DNA of 64,000 nt, taken from assembly GCF_019710745.1 (NCBI RefSeq), contig NZ_JAHKJW010000003.1, forward strand, positions 100,201 to 164,200. Reading direction: 5' to 3'. The notes below the pieces were generated by a model. The model had not been told where the DNA came from and searched no databases. It saw only the letters and a list, made by a program, of their open reading frames with translations. The translations under genes and the position numbers were made by a program. Below, piece by piece: positions 34,028-44,731 of this stretch (the stretch's first letter is position 1; every line of letters begins with the position of its first letter). This DNA is from Streptomyces beigongshangae. GTDB taxonomy: Bacteria > Actinomycetota > Actinomycetes > Streptomycetales > Streptomycetaceae.

Positions 34028-34089
34028 ACCCCTCTAACCTGGCCATAGGCGGCGTCCCGACAACGCCGTTTGTATGACAGGGAGTTGCC

Positions 34090-34375
34090 ATGCCAGGACC
34101 AAAGGACCCGACCCGTCCCCCTCACCCCGCACCCCGCCGGGCGCGGAGCTCCGTCATGCCCGTGAGCAGGCCGGTTTCAGCCAGGACGAACCGGGGAACG
34201 CCCCGTTCGCCGGTGGCTCATCCATCGGCCAACTGGAGGCGGGTACGCGCCGTGTCCAGCCCGACATGGCTACAAAACTTGACGAAATACTCAAGACGAC
34301 CGGTTTTTTTGAGCGCAACCGCAGAGCGGTGAATCGCTCCCGGTACCCGGACCACTGCACGGAGGCGGCGGAGGC
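34090..34375 (+). pseudogene. Frameshifted, truncated XRE-DUF5753 regulator relic
   Basis: The conserved leader and ATG at 34090 open a frame (MPGPKDPTRP) that no longer matches the helix-turn-helix. The domain itself (GAELRHAREQAGFSQ to DEILKTTGFFERN, about 60 percent identical to the intact gene at 21685) is in the +2 frame, so a frameshift occurs near 34118. Similarity ends at about 34375, and the DUF5753 domain and DUF397 partner are missing. Reading from ATG 34074 would bridge the shift, but it has no ribosome-binding site. Confidence 0.7.
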
Positions 34376-34536
34376 GGCGGCGCCGTCCGCGCCGCGACGG
34401 CCCACCGCAAGGAGGCGGCCCACGGGTGACCCATGGGCAGCCCACGGGTGACCGATGGGCCACCCGCCCGATCGACCGCGGAATACCGGCGGTACCCGCG
34501 TGGTTGTCCGCCGTTGTCGATCAGCAAGGAGGCCCC

Positions 34537-35526
34537 ATGCCCACGATCCGTCGTCCCCGTGCGCTGCGTCCCGGCGATCTCGTGGTCGTCGCCGCGCCCT
34601 CGGGCCGGCTCGAACCGGGTGAGGAGCCGCTGCTCGCCCGCGGTGTGGCGATACTGGAGCGGATGGGTTTCCGCGTGCGGGTCAGCCCGACGGTCGACGC
34701 GGCGAAGGGCCGCTGGTGGGCGGCGGGCACTCCGGCGGAGCAGGCCGCCGAGCTCAACGCGCTGCTCCGGGACCCGGAGGTGCGGGCCGTCGTCGCGCAC
34801 ACCGGCGGGCAGTCGACCATCGGCTACCTCGATCTGATCGATCTGGACGCGATCCGGGCCGACCCGAAGCCGATCATCGGTTACAGCGACATCTCGCTGC
34901 TGCACCTGGCACTGCACGCCAGGACCGGCCTCGTCGGCTTCCACGCCGACATCGCCACCCACGGCTTCGGCAGCGACTGGTACACGCTGGGCGACCGGGC
35001 CCGCCGGTCCGAACTCGTCGACCTCTACACCCGTGTGCTCACCAAGGCCGAGGCGCCGGGCGCGCTGCCCGCCGGGGGGACCTGGGAGACCTGGCGGCCG
35101 GGCCGGGCGCAGGGCCCCCTGGTCGGCGGCCTGCTGAACCGCCTGATCCTGTTGCAGTCGACGCCCTTCGCACTGCCCGCCGAGCGGTTCGACGGCGCCG
35201 TCCTGTTCTGGGAGGAACTCCAGCGGCCGGTCACACGGATCTGGTACGACCTCCAGGCGCTGCGGCTGTCCGGCGTGCTGAACCGGATCGCGGGCATGGT
35301 GATCGGCATCCCGACCGAGGTCACTCCCTACGAGGGCGGCGCGGACCGGGTCGGTCTGCGCGACGTCGTGCTCGACGTCCTGGGAGAGCGGGACATCCCC
35401 GTCCTCGCCCAGGTCGACTTCGGCCACACCTCGCCGAACCTGCCGCTGCCCATCGGCGTCCGTGCGGAGGTGGACGCGGACAACCGGACCCTGTCCCTGC
35501 TCGAACCGGCGGTCGCGGAACACTGA
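34537..35526 (+). CDS. LD-carboxypeptidase (peptidase S66)
   Basis: The 329-residue protein has the S66 signatures: GDLVVVAAPSGRLEPGE at the start, the nucleophile Ser117 in GYSDISLL, the Glu in LFWEEL and the His in FGHTSPNLPLPIG. Members cleave the L,D bond of murein tetrapeptides in peptidoglycan recycling, or act on microcin C-like compounds. AAGGAGG precedes ATG 34537. Convergent with the old yellow enzyme gene, separated by a strong terminator. Confidence 0.85.
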   Translation: MPTIRRPRALRPGDLVVVAAPSGRLEPGEEPLLARGVAILERMGFRVRVSPTVDAAKGRWWAAGTPAEQAAELNALLRDPEVRAVVAHTGGQSTIGYLDLIDLDAIRADPKPIIGYSDISLLHLALHARTGLVGFHADIATHGFGSDWYTLGDRARRSELVDLYTRVLTKAEAPGALPAGGTWETWRPGRAQGPLVGGLLNRLILLQSTPFALPAERFDGAVLFWEELQRPVTRIWYDLQALRLSGVLNRIAGMVIGIPTEVTPYEGGADRVGLRDVVLDVLGERDIPVLAQVDFGHTSPNLPLPIGVRAEVDADNRTLSLLEPAVAEH

Positions 35527-35541
35527 GTACTCAGTACTCAG
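35522..35541. repeat. Nested palindromes after the LD-carboxypeptidase stop
   Basis: ACTGAGTACTCAGT is a perfect 14-bp palindrome, and ACTCAGT repeats once more right after it. The LD-carboxypeptidase stop codon lies inside. Confidence 0.75.
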
Positions 35542-35643
35542 TCACCGGATCCGTGTTCCGCGACCCCTGCACCGGGCAGGGCGGTGGATTTCCGCCGGCC
35601 CCCGCCCGGATCGCCCGGTCGCTGGACGCCTCGGTGCGGGCCA

Positions 35644-35679
35644 CGAGGGTGGCGTCCCCGCGCGGGGACGCCACCCTCG
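35644..35679. terminator. Strong bidirectional terminator
   Basis: CGAGGGTGGCGTCCCC-GCGC-GGGGACGCCACCCTCG is a perfect 16-bp stem with a 4-nt loop, between two convergent genes. Confidence 0.9.
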
Positions 35680-35728
35680 GAGTACGGCGAAGTACAGCGC
35701 TGCCGGGCGTGAGGTGCCGCGGTCGCGG

Positions 35729-36877
35729 TCAGCTCAGTGAGCCCAGCGCCTCCGCGTTGAAGGGGGCCAGCTCGCCGAAGCGGCCCGCCAGGACCTTCTG
35801 GGCCCACTGCGGGTCCTGGAGCAGCGCGCGGCCGACCGCGATCATGTCGAACTCCTCGTTCTCCAGTCGGTCCAGCAGGTCGTCGATGCCCTTGACCGGG
35901 GCGCCCTCGCCCAGGAAACTCTTGCCGAAGTCGCCGTCGAGGCCGACCGAGCCGACCGTGATGACGGGCTTCCCGGTGACCTTCTTCGTCCAGCCCGCCA
36001 GGTTCAGGTCGGAGCCGTCGAACTCCGGCAGCCAGTAGCGGCGCGTCGACGCGTGGAAGACGTCCACACCGGCCGCGGCGAGCGGCTCCAGCAGGGCCTC
36101 CAGCTCCGCCGGGGTCTGCGCCAGGCGCGCCTTGTACGCCTCCATCTTCCACTGCGAGTAGCGGAAGATGACGGGGAAGTCCGGCGAGACGGCCGCCCGG
36201 ACCGCGGCGACGACCTCCGCCGCGAACTTCGTACGGGCGACGAGGTCACCGCCGTACGCGTCCGTACGGCGGTTCGTGCCCGCCCACAGGAACTGGTCCA
36301 GCAGGTACCCGTGCGCGCCGTGCAGCTCGACCCCGTCGAAGCCGATGCGCTCGGCGTCGGCCGCGGCCCCGGCGAACGCGCGGATGACGTCGTCCAGGTC
36401 GGTCTGCGTCATCTCCTTGCCCTGGCCCGCGGTGCCGTCGACGCGCAGTCCGGACGGGCCGATCGCGGGCGCGTCGGCGAACGGCGGCTCGCCGGCCGAC
36501 CGGACCATGCCGACGTGCCAGAGCTGCGGCACGATCGTCCCGCCCGCCGCGTGCACGGCCTCGGCGACCTTCGCCCACCCGGCGAGCTGCTCCTCCCCGT
36601 GGAACCGCGGGATCCGGTCGCTCTGCCCGGCCGACTCGTGGCCCACGTACGTGCCCTCGGTGACGATCAGGCCGACCCCGGCGGCGGCCCGGCGCGCGTA
36701 GTACGACACCACGTCCTCCCCCGGCACGCCGCCCGGCGAGAACGCCCGGGTCATCGGCGCCATCGCGATCCGGTTCGGAACGGTCAGGCCGTTGAGGGAG
36801 ACGGGCCGGGAGAGGATCTCGGCCGCCCGGGACGCGGAGGCGGAAGAAGAAGCGGAGGCAGAGGTGTCGACGGTCAC
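35729..36877 (-). CDS. Old yellow enzyme-like NADH:flavin oxidoreductase
   Basis: The 382-residue protein has NRIAMAPMTRAFSPG, HGAHGYLLDQFLWAGTNRRTDAYGGD (His-x2-His type, unlike the His/Asn type of the copy at 17.2 kb) and IAVGRALLQDPQW. It is an FMN oxidoreductase for activated alkenes. GTG 36877 is preceded by GAGGAG. The first 17 residues are a Ser-Ala tract. It converges on the LD-carboxypeptidase. Confidence 0.85.
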   Translation of the reverse strand: MTVDTSASASSSASASRAAEILSRPVSLNGLTVPNRIAMAPMTRAFSPGGVPGEDVVSYYARRAAAGVGLIVTEGTYVGHESAGQSDRIPRFHGEEQLAGWAKVAEAVHAAGGTIVPQLWHVGMVRSAGEPPFADAPAIGPSGLRVDGTAGQGKEMTQTDLDDVIRAFAGAAADAERIGFDGVELHGAHGYLLDQFLWAGTNRRTDAYGGDLVARTKFAAEVVAAVRAAVSPDFPVIFRYSQWKMEAYKARLAQTPAELEALLEPLAAAGVDVFHASTRRYWLPEFDGSDLNLAGWTKKVTGKPVITVGSVGLDGDFGKSFLGEGAPVKGIDDLLDRLENEEFDMIAVGRALLQDPQWAQKVLAGRFGELAPFNAEALGSLS

Positions 36878-37065
36878 GTAAGGGCTCCTCGTGGGGTGGA
36901 GTGGGGTGGAGTGAGATGAGTGGAGCGGTCGGTCGGCGGGGCCCCGCACATCTGCGCATCCTCGTAGGTATGTGCATGCGCATGGACCCCACCTGGCACC
37001 AACCGCCCCGGTGGACGACTCATTCCGCCGGTCCGCCGAACACCCTTGTGACCCCGGACACGCCC

Positions 37066-37099
37066 GAGGGCGGCACCCCTGGAGTGGGGTACCGCCCTC
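37066..37099 (-). terminator. Terminator after groEL
   Basis: GAGGGCGG-CA-CCCC and GGGG-TA-CCGCCCTC form a 12-bp stem with one 2-nt internal loop, 48 nt after the groEL stop. Confidence 0.7.
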
Positions 37100-37146
37100 G
37101 TTCACGTACTGCGTCCGCGTAGTGCGGAGGACTGCCGAGCCGGGGC

Positions 37147-39015
<1,869 letters not shown>

Positions 39016-39142
39016 TCAAGGACCGCCGCGGAAGGACTCGCACCCGCTCCGCCCGAGGCCCCTCACCTGCACCGCCACCGCCCGGCACGCACCGCTGCCG
39101 CCGCACGCGAGCGCCGCCGCTCACGTGCGCGGCCGACCCAGC

Positions 39143-39182
39143 CGGCCGTGTCCGGGCGTGCCCGGCCGTGTCCGGGCGTGCC
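39143..39182. repeat. 20-bp direct repeat
   Basis: Two exact tandem copies of CGGCCGTGTCCGGGCGTGCC, just beyond the cold-shock gene terminator. The rest of 38963-39180 holds no gene I can support. Confidence 0.8.
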
Positions 39183-39218
39183 GAAGGGCCCGCACCCGGT
39201 CGGGTGCGAGCCCTTCGG
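39181..39218 (-). terminator. Terminator after cold-shock gene
   Basis: CCGAAGGGC-C-CGCACCC and GGGTGCG-A-GCCCTTCGG form a 16-bp stem with one C-A mismatch and loop GGTC, 34 nt after the stop. Confidence 0.85.
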
Positions 39219-39252
39219 AGAAGAACGTCGCTGCAGTAAGTCGACGCGTGCT

Positions 39253-39459
39253 TCAGCCGGTCGCCAGACGGACCATGTCCGCCTGCGGCCCCTTCTGGCC
39301 CTGCGAGATCTCGAAATCGACCCGCTGACCCTCTTCCAGGGTGCGGTAGCCGTCCATCTGAATCGCGCTGTAGTGGACGAAAACATCCGCACCACCGTCG
39401 ACCGCGATGAAGCCGTACCCCTTCTCCGCGTTGAACCACTTGACGGTGCCCTGAGCCAT
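39253..39459 (-). CDS. Cold-shock protein CspA-type
   Basis: The 68-residue protein is a complete cold-shock domain ([39 protein letters not shown]). It binds single-stranded RNA/DNA as an RNA chaperone. ATG 39459 is preceded by GGGAG. The gene has its own promoter and a leader of about 100 nt with two hairpins. It sits beside groEL, as I recall for the scoF4-type gene in S. coelicolor. Confidence 0.92.
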   Translation of the reverse strand: MAQGTVKWFNAEKGYGFIAVDGGADVFVHYSAIQMDGYRTLEEGQRVDFEISQGQKGPQADMVRLATG

Positions 39460-39490
39460 GCCTAACTCCCCTATTACTGGCCCTTGCACA

Positions 39491-39542
39491 GATCCGCACT
39501 TCGCGGATCCGGGTCAGACCTCACCCCCCAACGGTTGGGGGT
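39491..39542 (-). promoter_or_regulatory. Structured 5' leader of cold-shock gene
   Basis: Two perfect hairpins lie in the leader: GATCCGC-ACTTC-GCGGATC (39491-39509) and CACCCCCAA-CGG-TTGGGGGTG (39522-39542). Thermosensing or cold-stability control is possible, by analogy with cspA leaders; this is inference. Confidence 0.55.
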
Positions 39543-39569
39543 GTGCGCCGGAACGCGTCGACCGCGGCT

Positions 39570-39597
39570 GAATGTATCTGCCCAACTGCCCTCTGCA
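39570..39597 (-). promoter_or_regulatory. Promoter of cold-shock gene
   Basis: On the minus strand TTGCAG (39597-39592) and TACATT (39575-39570) are 16 bp apart. Transcription should start near 39563. Confidence 0.55.
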
Positions 39598-39811
39598 ACA
39601 GGTCAGTCCGACGAGAATTCCAGGCACGGTTGATCGGAAATTTGTGAAGGATTCACGTGGATCCAGGGCAAGTCGGGCCCCACAAATGCCATAAACGGCT
39701 TGAAAGCGCCGGGCACTTTGGCTGCTTCTTGTCGAACTCCGGGCGCCGTCCCCTATGCGCGGAGCGGGCGGAGTGAAGCAGGTTCCCCAACTGTACCTCG
39801 CTCAACCATAG

Positions 39812-39850
39812 GAATTGCCCCCTCCGCTTCTCTCCCGGAGGGGGCAATTC
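39812..39850 (-). terminator. Terminator of thrC-moaD operon
   Basis: GAATTGCCCCCTCCG and CGGAGGGGGCAATTC form a perfect 15-bp stem with a 9-nt loop, 125 nt after the moaD-like stop. The rest of 39598-39974 shows no gene. Confidence 0.8.
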
Positions 39851-39974
39851 GATGAACTCTGCGTGTCGGGCATTACCAGAAGTAATTTCCGGCCACCCAA
39901 CCGGTTTCGGCTCCGCCCGGGGCCGGCCCGGGGTCGCCGCCGCCGGGCGGGCGGGACGCCGCCGGGCGGGACGC

Positions 39975-40250
39975 TCAGCCTCCGGCGACAGCCGGGATGA
40001 TCGAGACACCGGCGCCGTCGGGCGTGGCGGTTTCCAGCCCCTGCTCGAACCGGACGTCGTCGTCGTTCACGTACACGTTGACGAACCGCCGCAGCTTCCC
40101 CTGGTCGTCCAGGACACGGGCCGCGATCCCCGTGTGGTTCTTCTCCAGGTCGGCGATGACCTCACCGAGGGTCGCCCCCTCGGCGGCCACTTCGGCCCGA
40201 CCGCCGGTGTAGGTGCGCAGGATGGTGGGGATGCGGACGTTGACGCTCAT
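39975..40250 (-). CDS. MoaD/ThiS-family sulfur carrier protein
   Basis: The 91-residue ubiquitin-fold protein ends in the di-Gly needed for thiocarboxylation (IIPAVAGG) and contains RRFVNVYVNDDDVRF, like CysO. Such carriers donate sulfide for cysteine, homocysteine or cofactor synthesis. GGAGG precedes ATG 40250. It is 69 bp downstream of thrC and probably co-transcribed under the SAM-I riboswitch, which suits a role in sulfur amino acid metabolism. Confidence 0.85.
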   Translation of the reverse strand: MSVNVRIPTILRTYTGGRAEVAAEGATLGEVIADLEKNHTGIAARVLDDQGKLRRFVNVYVNDDDVRFEQGLETATPDGAGVSIIPAVAGG

Positions 40251-40319
40251 GGGACAGGACCTCCGTCGGGTGTGGGCGGCGTACGGCGCGGGAGGGGACG
40301 GTGCGGGAACGGACGACGG

Positions 40320-41660
40320 CTAGGAGCCGAGCCCGGCCTCGTGGAACGACTCCAGGTTCGGGCGGATGGTCGCGGTGAGCCCCGTGTCGGAGGCCACCGC
40401 GTCAAGGGTCTTCAGACCGTCGCCCGTGTTGAGGACGACCGTCGTCAGGCTCGGGTCGAGCACCCCGTTCTCGATCAGCTTCCTGGTGACGCCCACGGTC
40501 ACCCCGCCGGCGGTCTCCGCGAAGATCCCCTCCGTGCGCGCCAGCAGCTTGATCGCGTCGACGATCTGCTCGTCGTTCACGTCCTCCACGGCTCCGCCCG
40601 TCCGCCGGGCGATGTCGAGCACGTACGGCCCGTCGGCCGGGTTGCCGATGGCGAGCGACTTGGCGATCGTGTCCGGCTTCTGCGGCCGTACCACGTCGTG
40701 CCCGGCCTTGTAGGCGACGGACACCGGCGAGCAGCCCTCGGCCTGGGCGCCGAAGATCTTGTACGGCCTGTCCTCGACGAGCCCGAGCCGGATCAGCTCC
40801 TTCAGGCCCTTGTCGATCTTCGTGAGCTGCGAGCCGGAGGCGATCGGCACGACCAGCTGGTCCGGCAGCCGCCAGCCGAGCTGCTCGCAGATCTCGTACG
40901 CCAGGGTCTTGGACCCCTCCGCGTAGTACGGCCGCAGGTTGACGTTGACGAAGCCCCAGCCCTCGCCCGCCGGGTCGCCGATCAGCTCGGAGCAGAAGCG
41001 GTTCACGTCGTCGTAGTTGCCCTCGATCCCGACGAGCTCGCCGCCGTAGACCGCGGCCATCACGACCTTGCCCTGCTCCAGGTCGTGCGGGATGAACACG
41101 CAGGAACGGAAGCCGGCCCGCGCGGCGGCGGCGCCCACCGCGCCCGCCAGGTTGCCGGTGGAGGAGCAGGAGAGCGTGGTGAAGCCGAACGCCCGCGCGG
41201 CCTCCAGCGCCTGGGCGACGACGCGGTCCTTGAAGGAGTGCGTCGGGTTGCCGGAGTCGTCCTTGACGAAGAGCTTGCCGGCGTCGACGCCCAGCTCGCG
41301 GGCCAGGTTGTCGGCCTTGACGAGCTTGGTCCAACCGGGGTTGATGTTGGGCTTGTCGGCCACGTCCGCGGGGACGGGCAGCAGCGGGGCGTAGCGCCAG
41401 ATGTTCGCGGGGCCCGCCTCGATCCGCCTGCGCAGCTCCTCCGTGTCGTGGCCGGAGAAGTCGTAGGCGATCTCCAGCGGGCCGAAACACTCCTCGCAGG
41501 CGAAGACCGGACCGAGCGGGACGCGGTGGCCGCACTCGCGGCAGGACAGCGCGGCGGCCGGGCCGAGGTCGACGGGGTTCGCGGCGGCGGAACCCGTGGC
41601 GGGGTCCGCGGCGGAGGCGGAGGTGAAATTCGTGGTGCTTGCAACTGTCTGCGCAGCCAT
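40320..41660 (-). CDS. thrC: Threonine synthase
   Basis: The 446-residue PLP enzyme has an N-terminal zinc-ribbon (Cys40, Cys43, Cys55, Cys58) and the PLP lysine in NPTHSFKDR (Lys144), followed by SCSSTGNLAGAVGA, the phosphate cup. It converts O-phosphohomoserine to threonine. ATG 41660 is preceded by GAGGAAAGGG, which abuts the closing helix of a SAM-I riboswitch. The first 30 residues are a variable Ala/Thr tail. It probably forms an operon with the moaD-like gene. Confidence 0.95.
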   Translation of the reverse strand: MAAQTVASTTNFTSASAADPATGSAAANPVDLGPAAALSCRECGHRVPLGPVFACEECFGPLEIAYDFSGHDTEELRRRIEAGPANIWRYAPLLPVPADVADKPNINPGWTKLVKADNLARELGVDAGKLFVKDDSGNPTHSFKDRVVAQALEAARAFGFTTLSCSSTGNLAGAVGAAAARAGFRSCVFIPHDLEQGKVVMAAVYGGELVGIEGNYDDVNRFCSELIGDPAGEGWGFVNVNLRPYYAEGSKTLAYEICEQLGWRLPDQLVVPIASGSQLTKIDKGLKELIRLGLVEDRPYKIFGAQAEGCSPVSVAYKAGHDVVRPQKPDTIAKSLAIGNPADGPYVLDIARRTGGAVEDVNDEQIVDAIKLLARTEGIFAETAGGVTVGVTRKLIENGVLDPSLTTVVLNTGDGLKTLDAVASDTGLTATIRPNLESFHEAGLGS

Positions 41661-41677
41661 GGAGGCGAGGCCCTTTC

Positions 41678-41831
41678 CTCATCTTCCTCACGACGCACTT
41701 CGCCGTGAGACGGATTTGGCACCTTCCCGAGCCGGGAGCCTCGCCGCGCTGATCAACGATGATCAGGGCGAGACCGGCTGGAGGGTTGCCGGGGCTTCAA
41801 CGGGCCGTGTCCCTCTGCCCCTCTGGATGAG
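41678..41831 (-). ncRNA. SAM-I riboswitch (S-box) upstream of thrC
   Basis: The minus-strand RNA has the S-box landmarks in order: P1 strand CUCAUC, then AGAGGGGCAGAGGGAC, GGCCCGUUGAAGCCCC-GGCAACC, a GAUCAUCGUUGAUC hairpin, GGUGCCAAAUCC, a P4 stem CUCAC/GUGAG and the closing P1 strand GAUGAG. The closing strand is directly followed by the thrC ribosome-binding site, 17 nt before the AUG, leaving no room for a terminator. Translational control is therefore more likely. S-adenosylmethionine is the expected ligand. Confidence 0.92.
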
Positions 41832-42043
41832 CGGTATTCGGTTGTGGTGTCGCTGTCGATCCTGCTGTCGATCCTGGTGGTGCACGCGACGACCCCGGCA
41901 TGCGATGGTCATCAGCGTTGTTCAAGACTGTAACCGAAGGCCCGGACGGGGGAGAGCACCGTCCGAACGGCGAGATGACCGTCACACCGGTCGGCGTCGC
42001 GACGGGCAACAAGCATCCCGATGAACGTGAGGGAGAGCCGCAC

Positions 42044-42991
42044 GTGCTGGAAGACGTCGAGCGCTGGCTGAGCACGCGCTCCTGGTCCGCCGAGGACCGC
42101 CCGCTCGAAAAGCTCGTGGCCGCGAAGCGGTCCACCGGTTCCACGGTGAGCGTCGTCCTGCCCGCCCTCGACGAGGAGGAGACGGTCGGCGGGATAGTCG
42201 CCGTGATACGCCGTGAGCTGATGACGGCGAGGACTCCACTGGTCGACGAGGTCGTGGTGATCGACTCGGGGTCGACGGACCGGACCTCGGAGGTCGCCGC
42301 GGCGGCGGGGGCCCGTGTCGTGCACCGCGACGAGATCCTCCCCCGTGTCCCGGCCCTGCCCGGGAAGGGGGAGGTGCTCTGGCGCTCGCTGCTCGTCACC
42401 CGCGGGGACATCGTCGCCTTCGTCGACGCGGACCTGAGGGACTTCTCGGCGGACTTCGTCTCCGGGACCGTGGGGCCGCTGCTCACCGAGCCGGGCGTGC
42501 ACCTCGTCAAGGCGATGTACGACCGGCCGCTGGGTGCCGCCGCGGGGCAGGGGGGCCGGGTCACGGAGCTGATGGCGCGTCCGCTGCTCAACATGCACTG
42601 GCCGCGGCTGGCGGGCTTCGTGCAACCGCTGGGCGGGGAGTACGCGGCACGGCGCTCCCTCCTCGAACGGCTGCCGTTCCCCGTGGGGTACGGGGTGGAA
42701 CTGGGCATGCTGGTGGACGCGCTGCACCTGGTCGGGCTGGACGCCCTCGCGCAGGTCGACGTCGGGGTGCGCCGGCACCGGCACCAGGACGGGCAGGCGC
42801 TCGGGCGGATGGCCGCGGCGATCTACCGCACGGCTCAGCTGCGGCTCGCGCGGGGGCATCTGGTGCGGCCGTCGCTGACGCAGTTCGAGCGGGGGGAACG
42901 CGGCTTCGAGCCGCGTACGTACGCGGTGGATGTGGAGGAGCGGCCTCCGATGACCGGGATCGCGGAATACGAGGAGCGGCGCGCGGCGTGA
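42044..42991 (+). CDS. gpgS: Glucosyl-3-phosphoglycerate synthase-like glycosyltransferase
   Basis: The 315-residue GT-A-fold enzyme has VSVVLPALDEEETVGGIV, VVVIDSGSTDRTSEVA and the DxD motif in VDADLRDF, and the C-terminal half with GQGGRVTELMARPLL matching GpgS. It makes glucosyl-3-phosphoglycerate, precursor of the solute glucosylglycerate. GTG 42044 has GAGGGAGA upstream; ATG 41975 is an alternative. It precedes otsA, so the region is devoted to compatible solutes. Confidence 0.85.
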   Translation: MLEDVERWLSTRSWSAEDRPLEKLVAAKRSTGSTVSVVLPALDEEETVGGIVAVIRRELMTARTPLVDEVVVIDSGSTDRTSEVAAAAGARVVHRDEILPRVPALPGKGEVLWRSLLVTRGDIVAFVDADLRDFSADFVSGTVGPLLTEPGVHLVKAMYDRPLGAAAGQGGRVTELMARPLLNMHWPRLAGFVQPLGGEYAARRSLLERLPFPVGYGVELGMLVDALHLVGLDALAQVDVGVRRHRHQDGQALGRMAAAIYRTAQLRLARGHLVRPSLTQFERGERGFEPRTYAVDVEERPPMTGIAEYEERRAA

Positions 42992-43092
42992 CGCGGCTCC
43001 ACCGCGCGGGCGGTTCCGCTGCGCGGGCGGCTCTTCTGCGTGGGGCTCGGCGGTGTGCGCCGTTGCCGGTCGCGGCGCGGTGGGGGCCGGGC

Positions 43093-43111
43093 GCGCGGTT
43101 CCCCGCGCCCC
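43093..43111 (+). repeat. Dispersed intergenic hairpin repeat, copy C
   Basis: GCGCGGTTCCCCGCGCCCC, between gpgS and otsA, with the flank GTGGGGGCC upstream. Confidence 0.8.
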
Positions 43112-43198
43112 TCACGGGGTCCGTCGGACGCCCCGTACGCTTCCGTCCGCGGGGAGCGGAACGTTTGAGCGGTCGGACCTGCGGCTAGATTTCGAGTC

Positions 43199-44617
43199 AT
43201 GGCTTCCACCCGCAGCGACCGCGCCACCCACCCCGTCCTCGTCGCGTCCAACCGCGGCCCCGTCTCGTACACCCAGGACGAGTCCGGAGAGCTCACAGCC
43301 AAGCGCGGTGGCGGCGGACTCGTGTCGGGGCTCTCCGCCATCGGCCCGGACGCCGGCGCCCTGTGGGTCTGCTCGGCCCTCGGCGACGGCGACCGCGAGG
43401 CGGTACGGCGCGGGATCGGCGAAGAGGGCGTCCGGATGCTCGACATCGACGCCGAGACCCACTCCGCCGCCTACAACGGCATCGCGAACTCCGCCCTGTG
43501 GTTCGTCCACCACATGCTCTACCAGACCCCCCTGGAGCCGGTCTTCGACAAGGAGTTCCGGCGCCGGTGGGCGGCCTACGAGACGTACAACCGGGCCTTC
43601 GCCGAGGCGCTGGCCGAGGAGGCGGCGGACGGCGCCGCGGTCCTCGTCCAGGACTACCACCTGTCGCTGGTGCCGCGGATGCTCCGCGAGCTCCGCCCCG
43701 ACCTGCGGATCGGTCACTTCTCGCACACCCCGTGGGCCCCGGTGGACTACTTCCGGCTGCTGCCGGACGACATCGCGGCGCAGGTGCTCGACGGGATCCT
43801 CGGCGCCGACCGCGCCGCGTTCCTCACCCAGCGCTGGGCGGACGCGTTCACCGCGTGCTGCGAGACCGTCCTGGGAGCCGGCGCAGCCTCCGGCACCCGC
43901 GTCGGCGTGCACGGCCTCGGCGCGGACGCGGACTTCCTGCGCGAGCGCGCGCACCGGCCCGACGTCGACGAGCGGATGGCGTCCCTGCGCGAGCAGATCG
44001 GCACCGCCCCCGACGGCACCCCCCGCAGGACGATCGTGCGGGTGGACCGGACCGAGCTGTCCAAGAACATCGTGCGCGGCCTGCTGGCCTACCGGCAGCT
44101 GCTGGAGGACCGGCCCGAGTGGCGCGAGCGCGTGGTGCACGTGGCGTTCGCCTACCCGTCGCGCCAGGACCTGACGGTCTACCGCGACTACACGGCCGAG
44201 GTGCAGCGGGTCGCCGAGGAGATCAACGCCCGGTACGGGACGGCGGGCTGGACGCCGGTGGTGCTGCACGTGGAGGACGACTTCGCGCGCTCGCTCGCGG
44301 CGTACCGGCTGGCCGACGTGGCCCTGGTGAACCCCATCCGCGACGGCATGAACCTGGTCGCGAAGGAGGTGCCGGTCGTGGCGGACGACGGCTGCGTGCT
44401 GGTGCTGTCGCGGGAGGCGGGGGCGTACGAGGAGCTGGGCGAGGACGCGGTCGTGGTGAACCCGTACGACGTCGTGGGCACGGCGGACGCGCTGCACCAG
44501 GCGCTGACGGTGCCGGCGGGCGAGCGGGCCGAGCGGACGAAGCGGCTGGTCTCGGCGGCCACCGCCCTGCCTCCGACGCAGTGGTTCCTGGACCAGCTCC
44601 ACGCGCTGCGCGCGTGA
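43199..44617 (+). CDS. otsA: Trehalose-6-phosphate synthase
   Basis: The 472-residue GT20 enzyme has [22 protein letters not shown] (the glucose-phosphate/NDP loop), [14 protein letters not shown] and [13 protein letters not shown]. It makes trehalose-6-phosphate from glucose-6-P and a nucleotide glucose. A TAGATT at about 43186 ends 7 nt before the ATG with no Shine-Dalgarno sequence, so the mRNA is probably leaderless. It faces otsB. Confidence 0.95.
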   Translation: MASTRSDRATHPVLVASNRGPVSYTQDESGELTAKRGGGGLVSGLSAIGPDAGALWVCSALGDGDREAVRRGIGEEGVRMLDIDAETHSAAYNGIANSALWFVHHMLYQTPLEPVFDKEFRRRWAAYETYNRAFAEALAEEAADGAAVLVQDYHLSLVPRMLRELRPDLRIGHFSHTPWAPVDYFRLLPDDIAAQVLDGILGADRAAFLTQRWADAFTACCETVLGAGAASGTRVGVHGLGADADFLRERAHRPDVDERMASLREQIGTAPDGTPRRTIVRVDRTELSKNIVRGLLAYRQLLEDRPEWRERVVHVAFAYPSRQDLTVYRDYTAEVQRVAEEINARYGTAGWTPVVLHVEDDFARSLAAYRLADVALVNPIRDGMNLVAKEVPVVADDGCVLVLSREAGAYEELGEDAVVVNPYDVVGTADALHQALTVPAGERAERTKRLVSAATALPPTQWFLDQLHALRA

Positions 44618-44681
44618 CGCTCCGCGGGTCGGTGGGGTGGCCTCTGCCGGATGGCGGCTGCCGGCCCGGTGGGGGCTGGGC

Positions 44682-44700
44682 GCGCGGTTCCCCGCGCCCC
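44682..44700 (+). repeat. Dispersed intergenic hairpin repeat, copy D
   Basis: GCGCGGTTCCCCGCGCCCC, between convergent otsA and otsB, with the flank GGTGGGGGCTGG upstream. Confidence 0.8.
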
Positions 44701-44731
44701 TGACGGGGCGCGCCCGCCCCCTTTCCGGGGG

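Noticed and set aside
39653..40009. Possible minus-strand gene between the cold-shock and moaD-like genes
   Set aside because: It contains a perfect terminator stem and overlaps the moaD-like 3' end. There is no ribosome-binding site.
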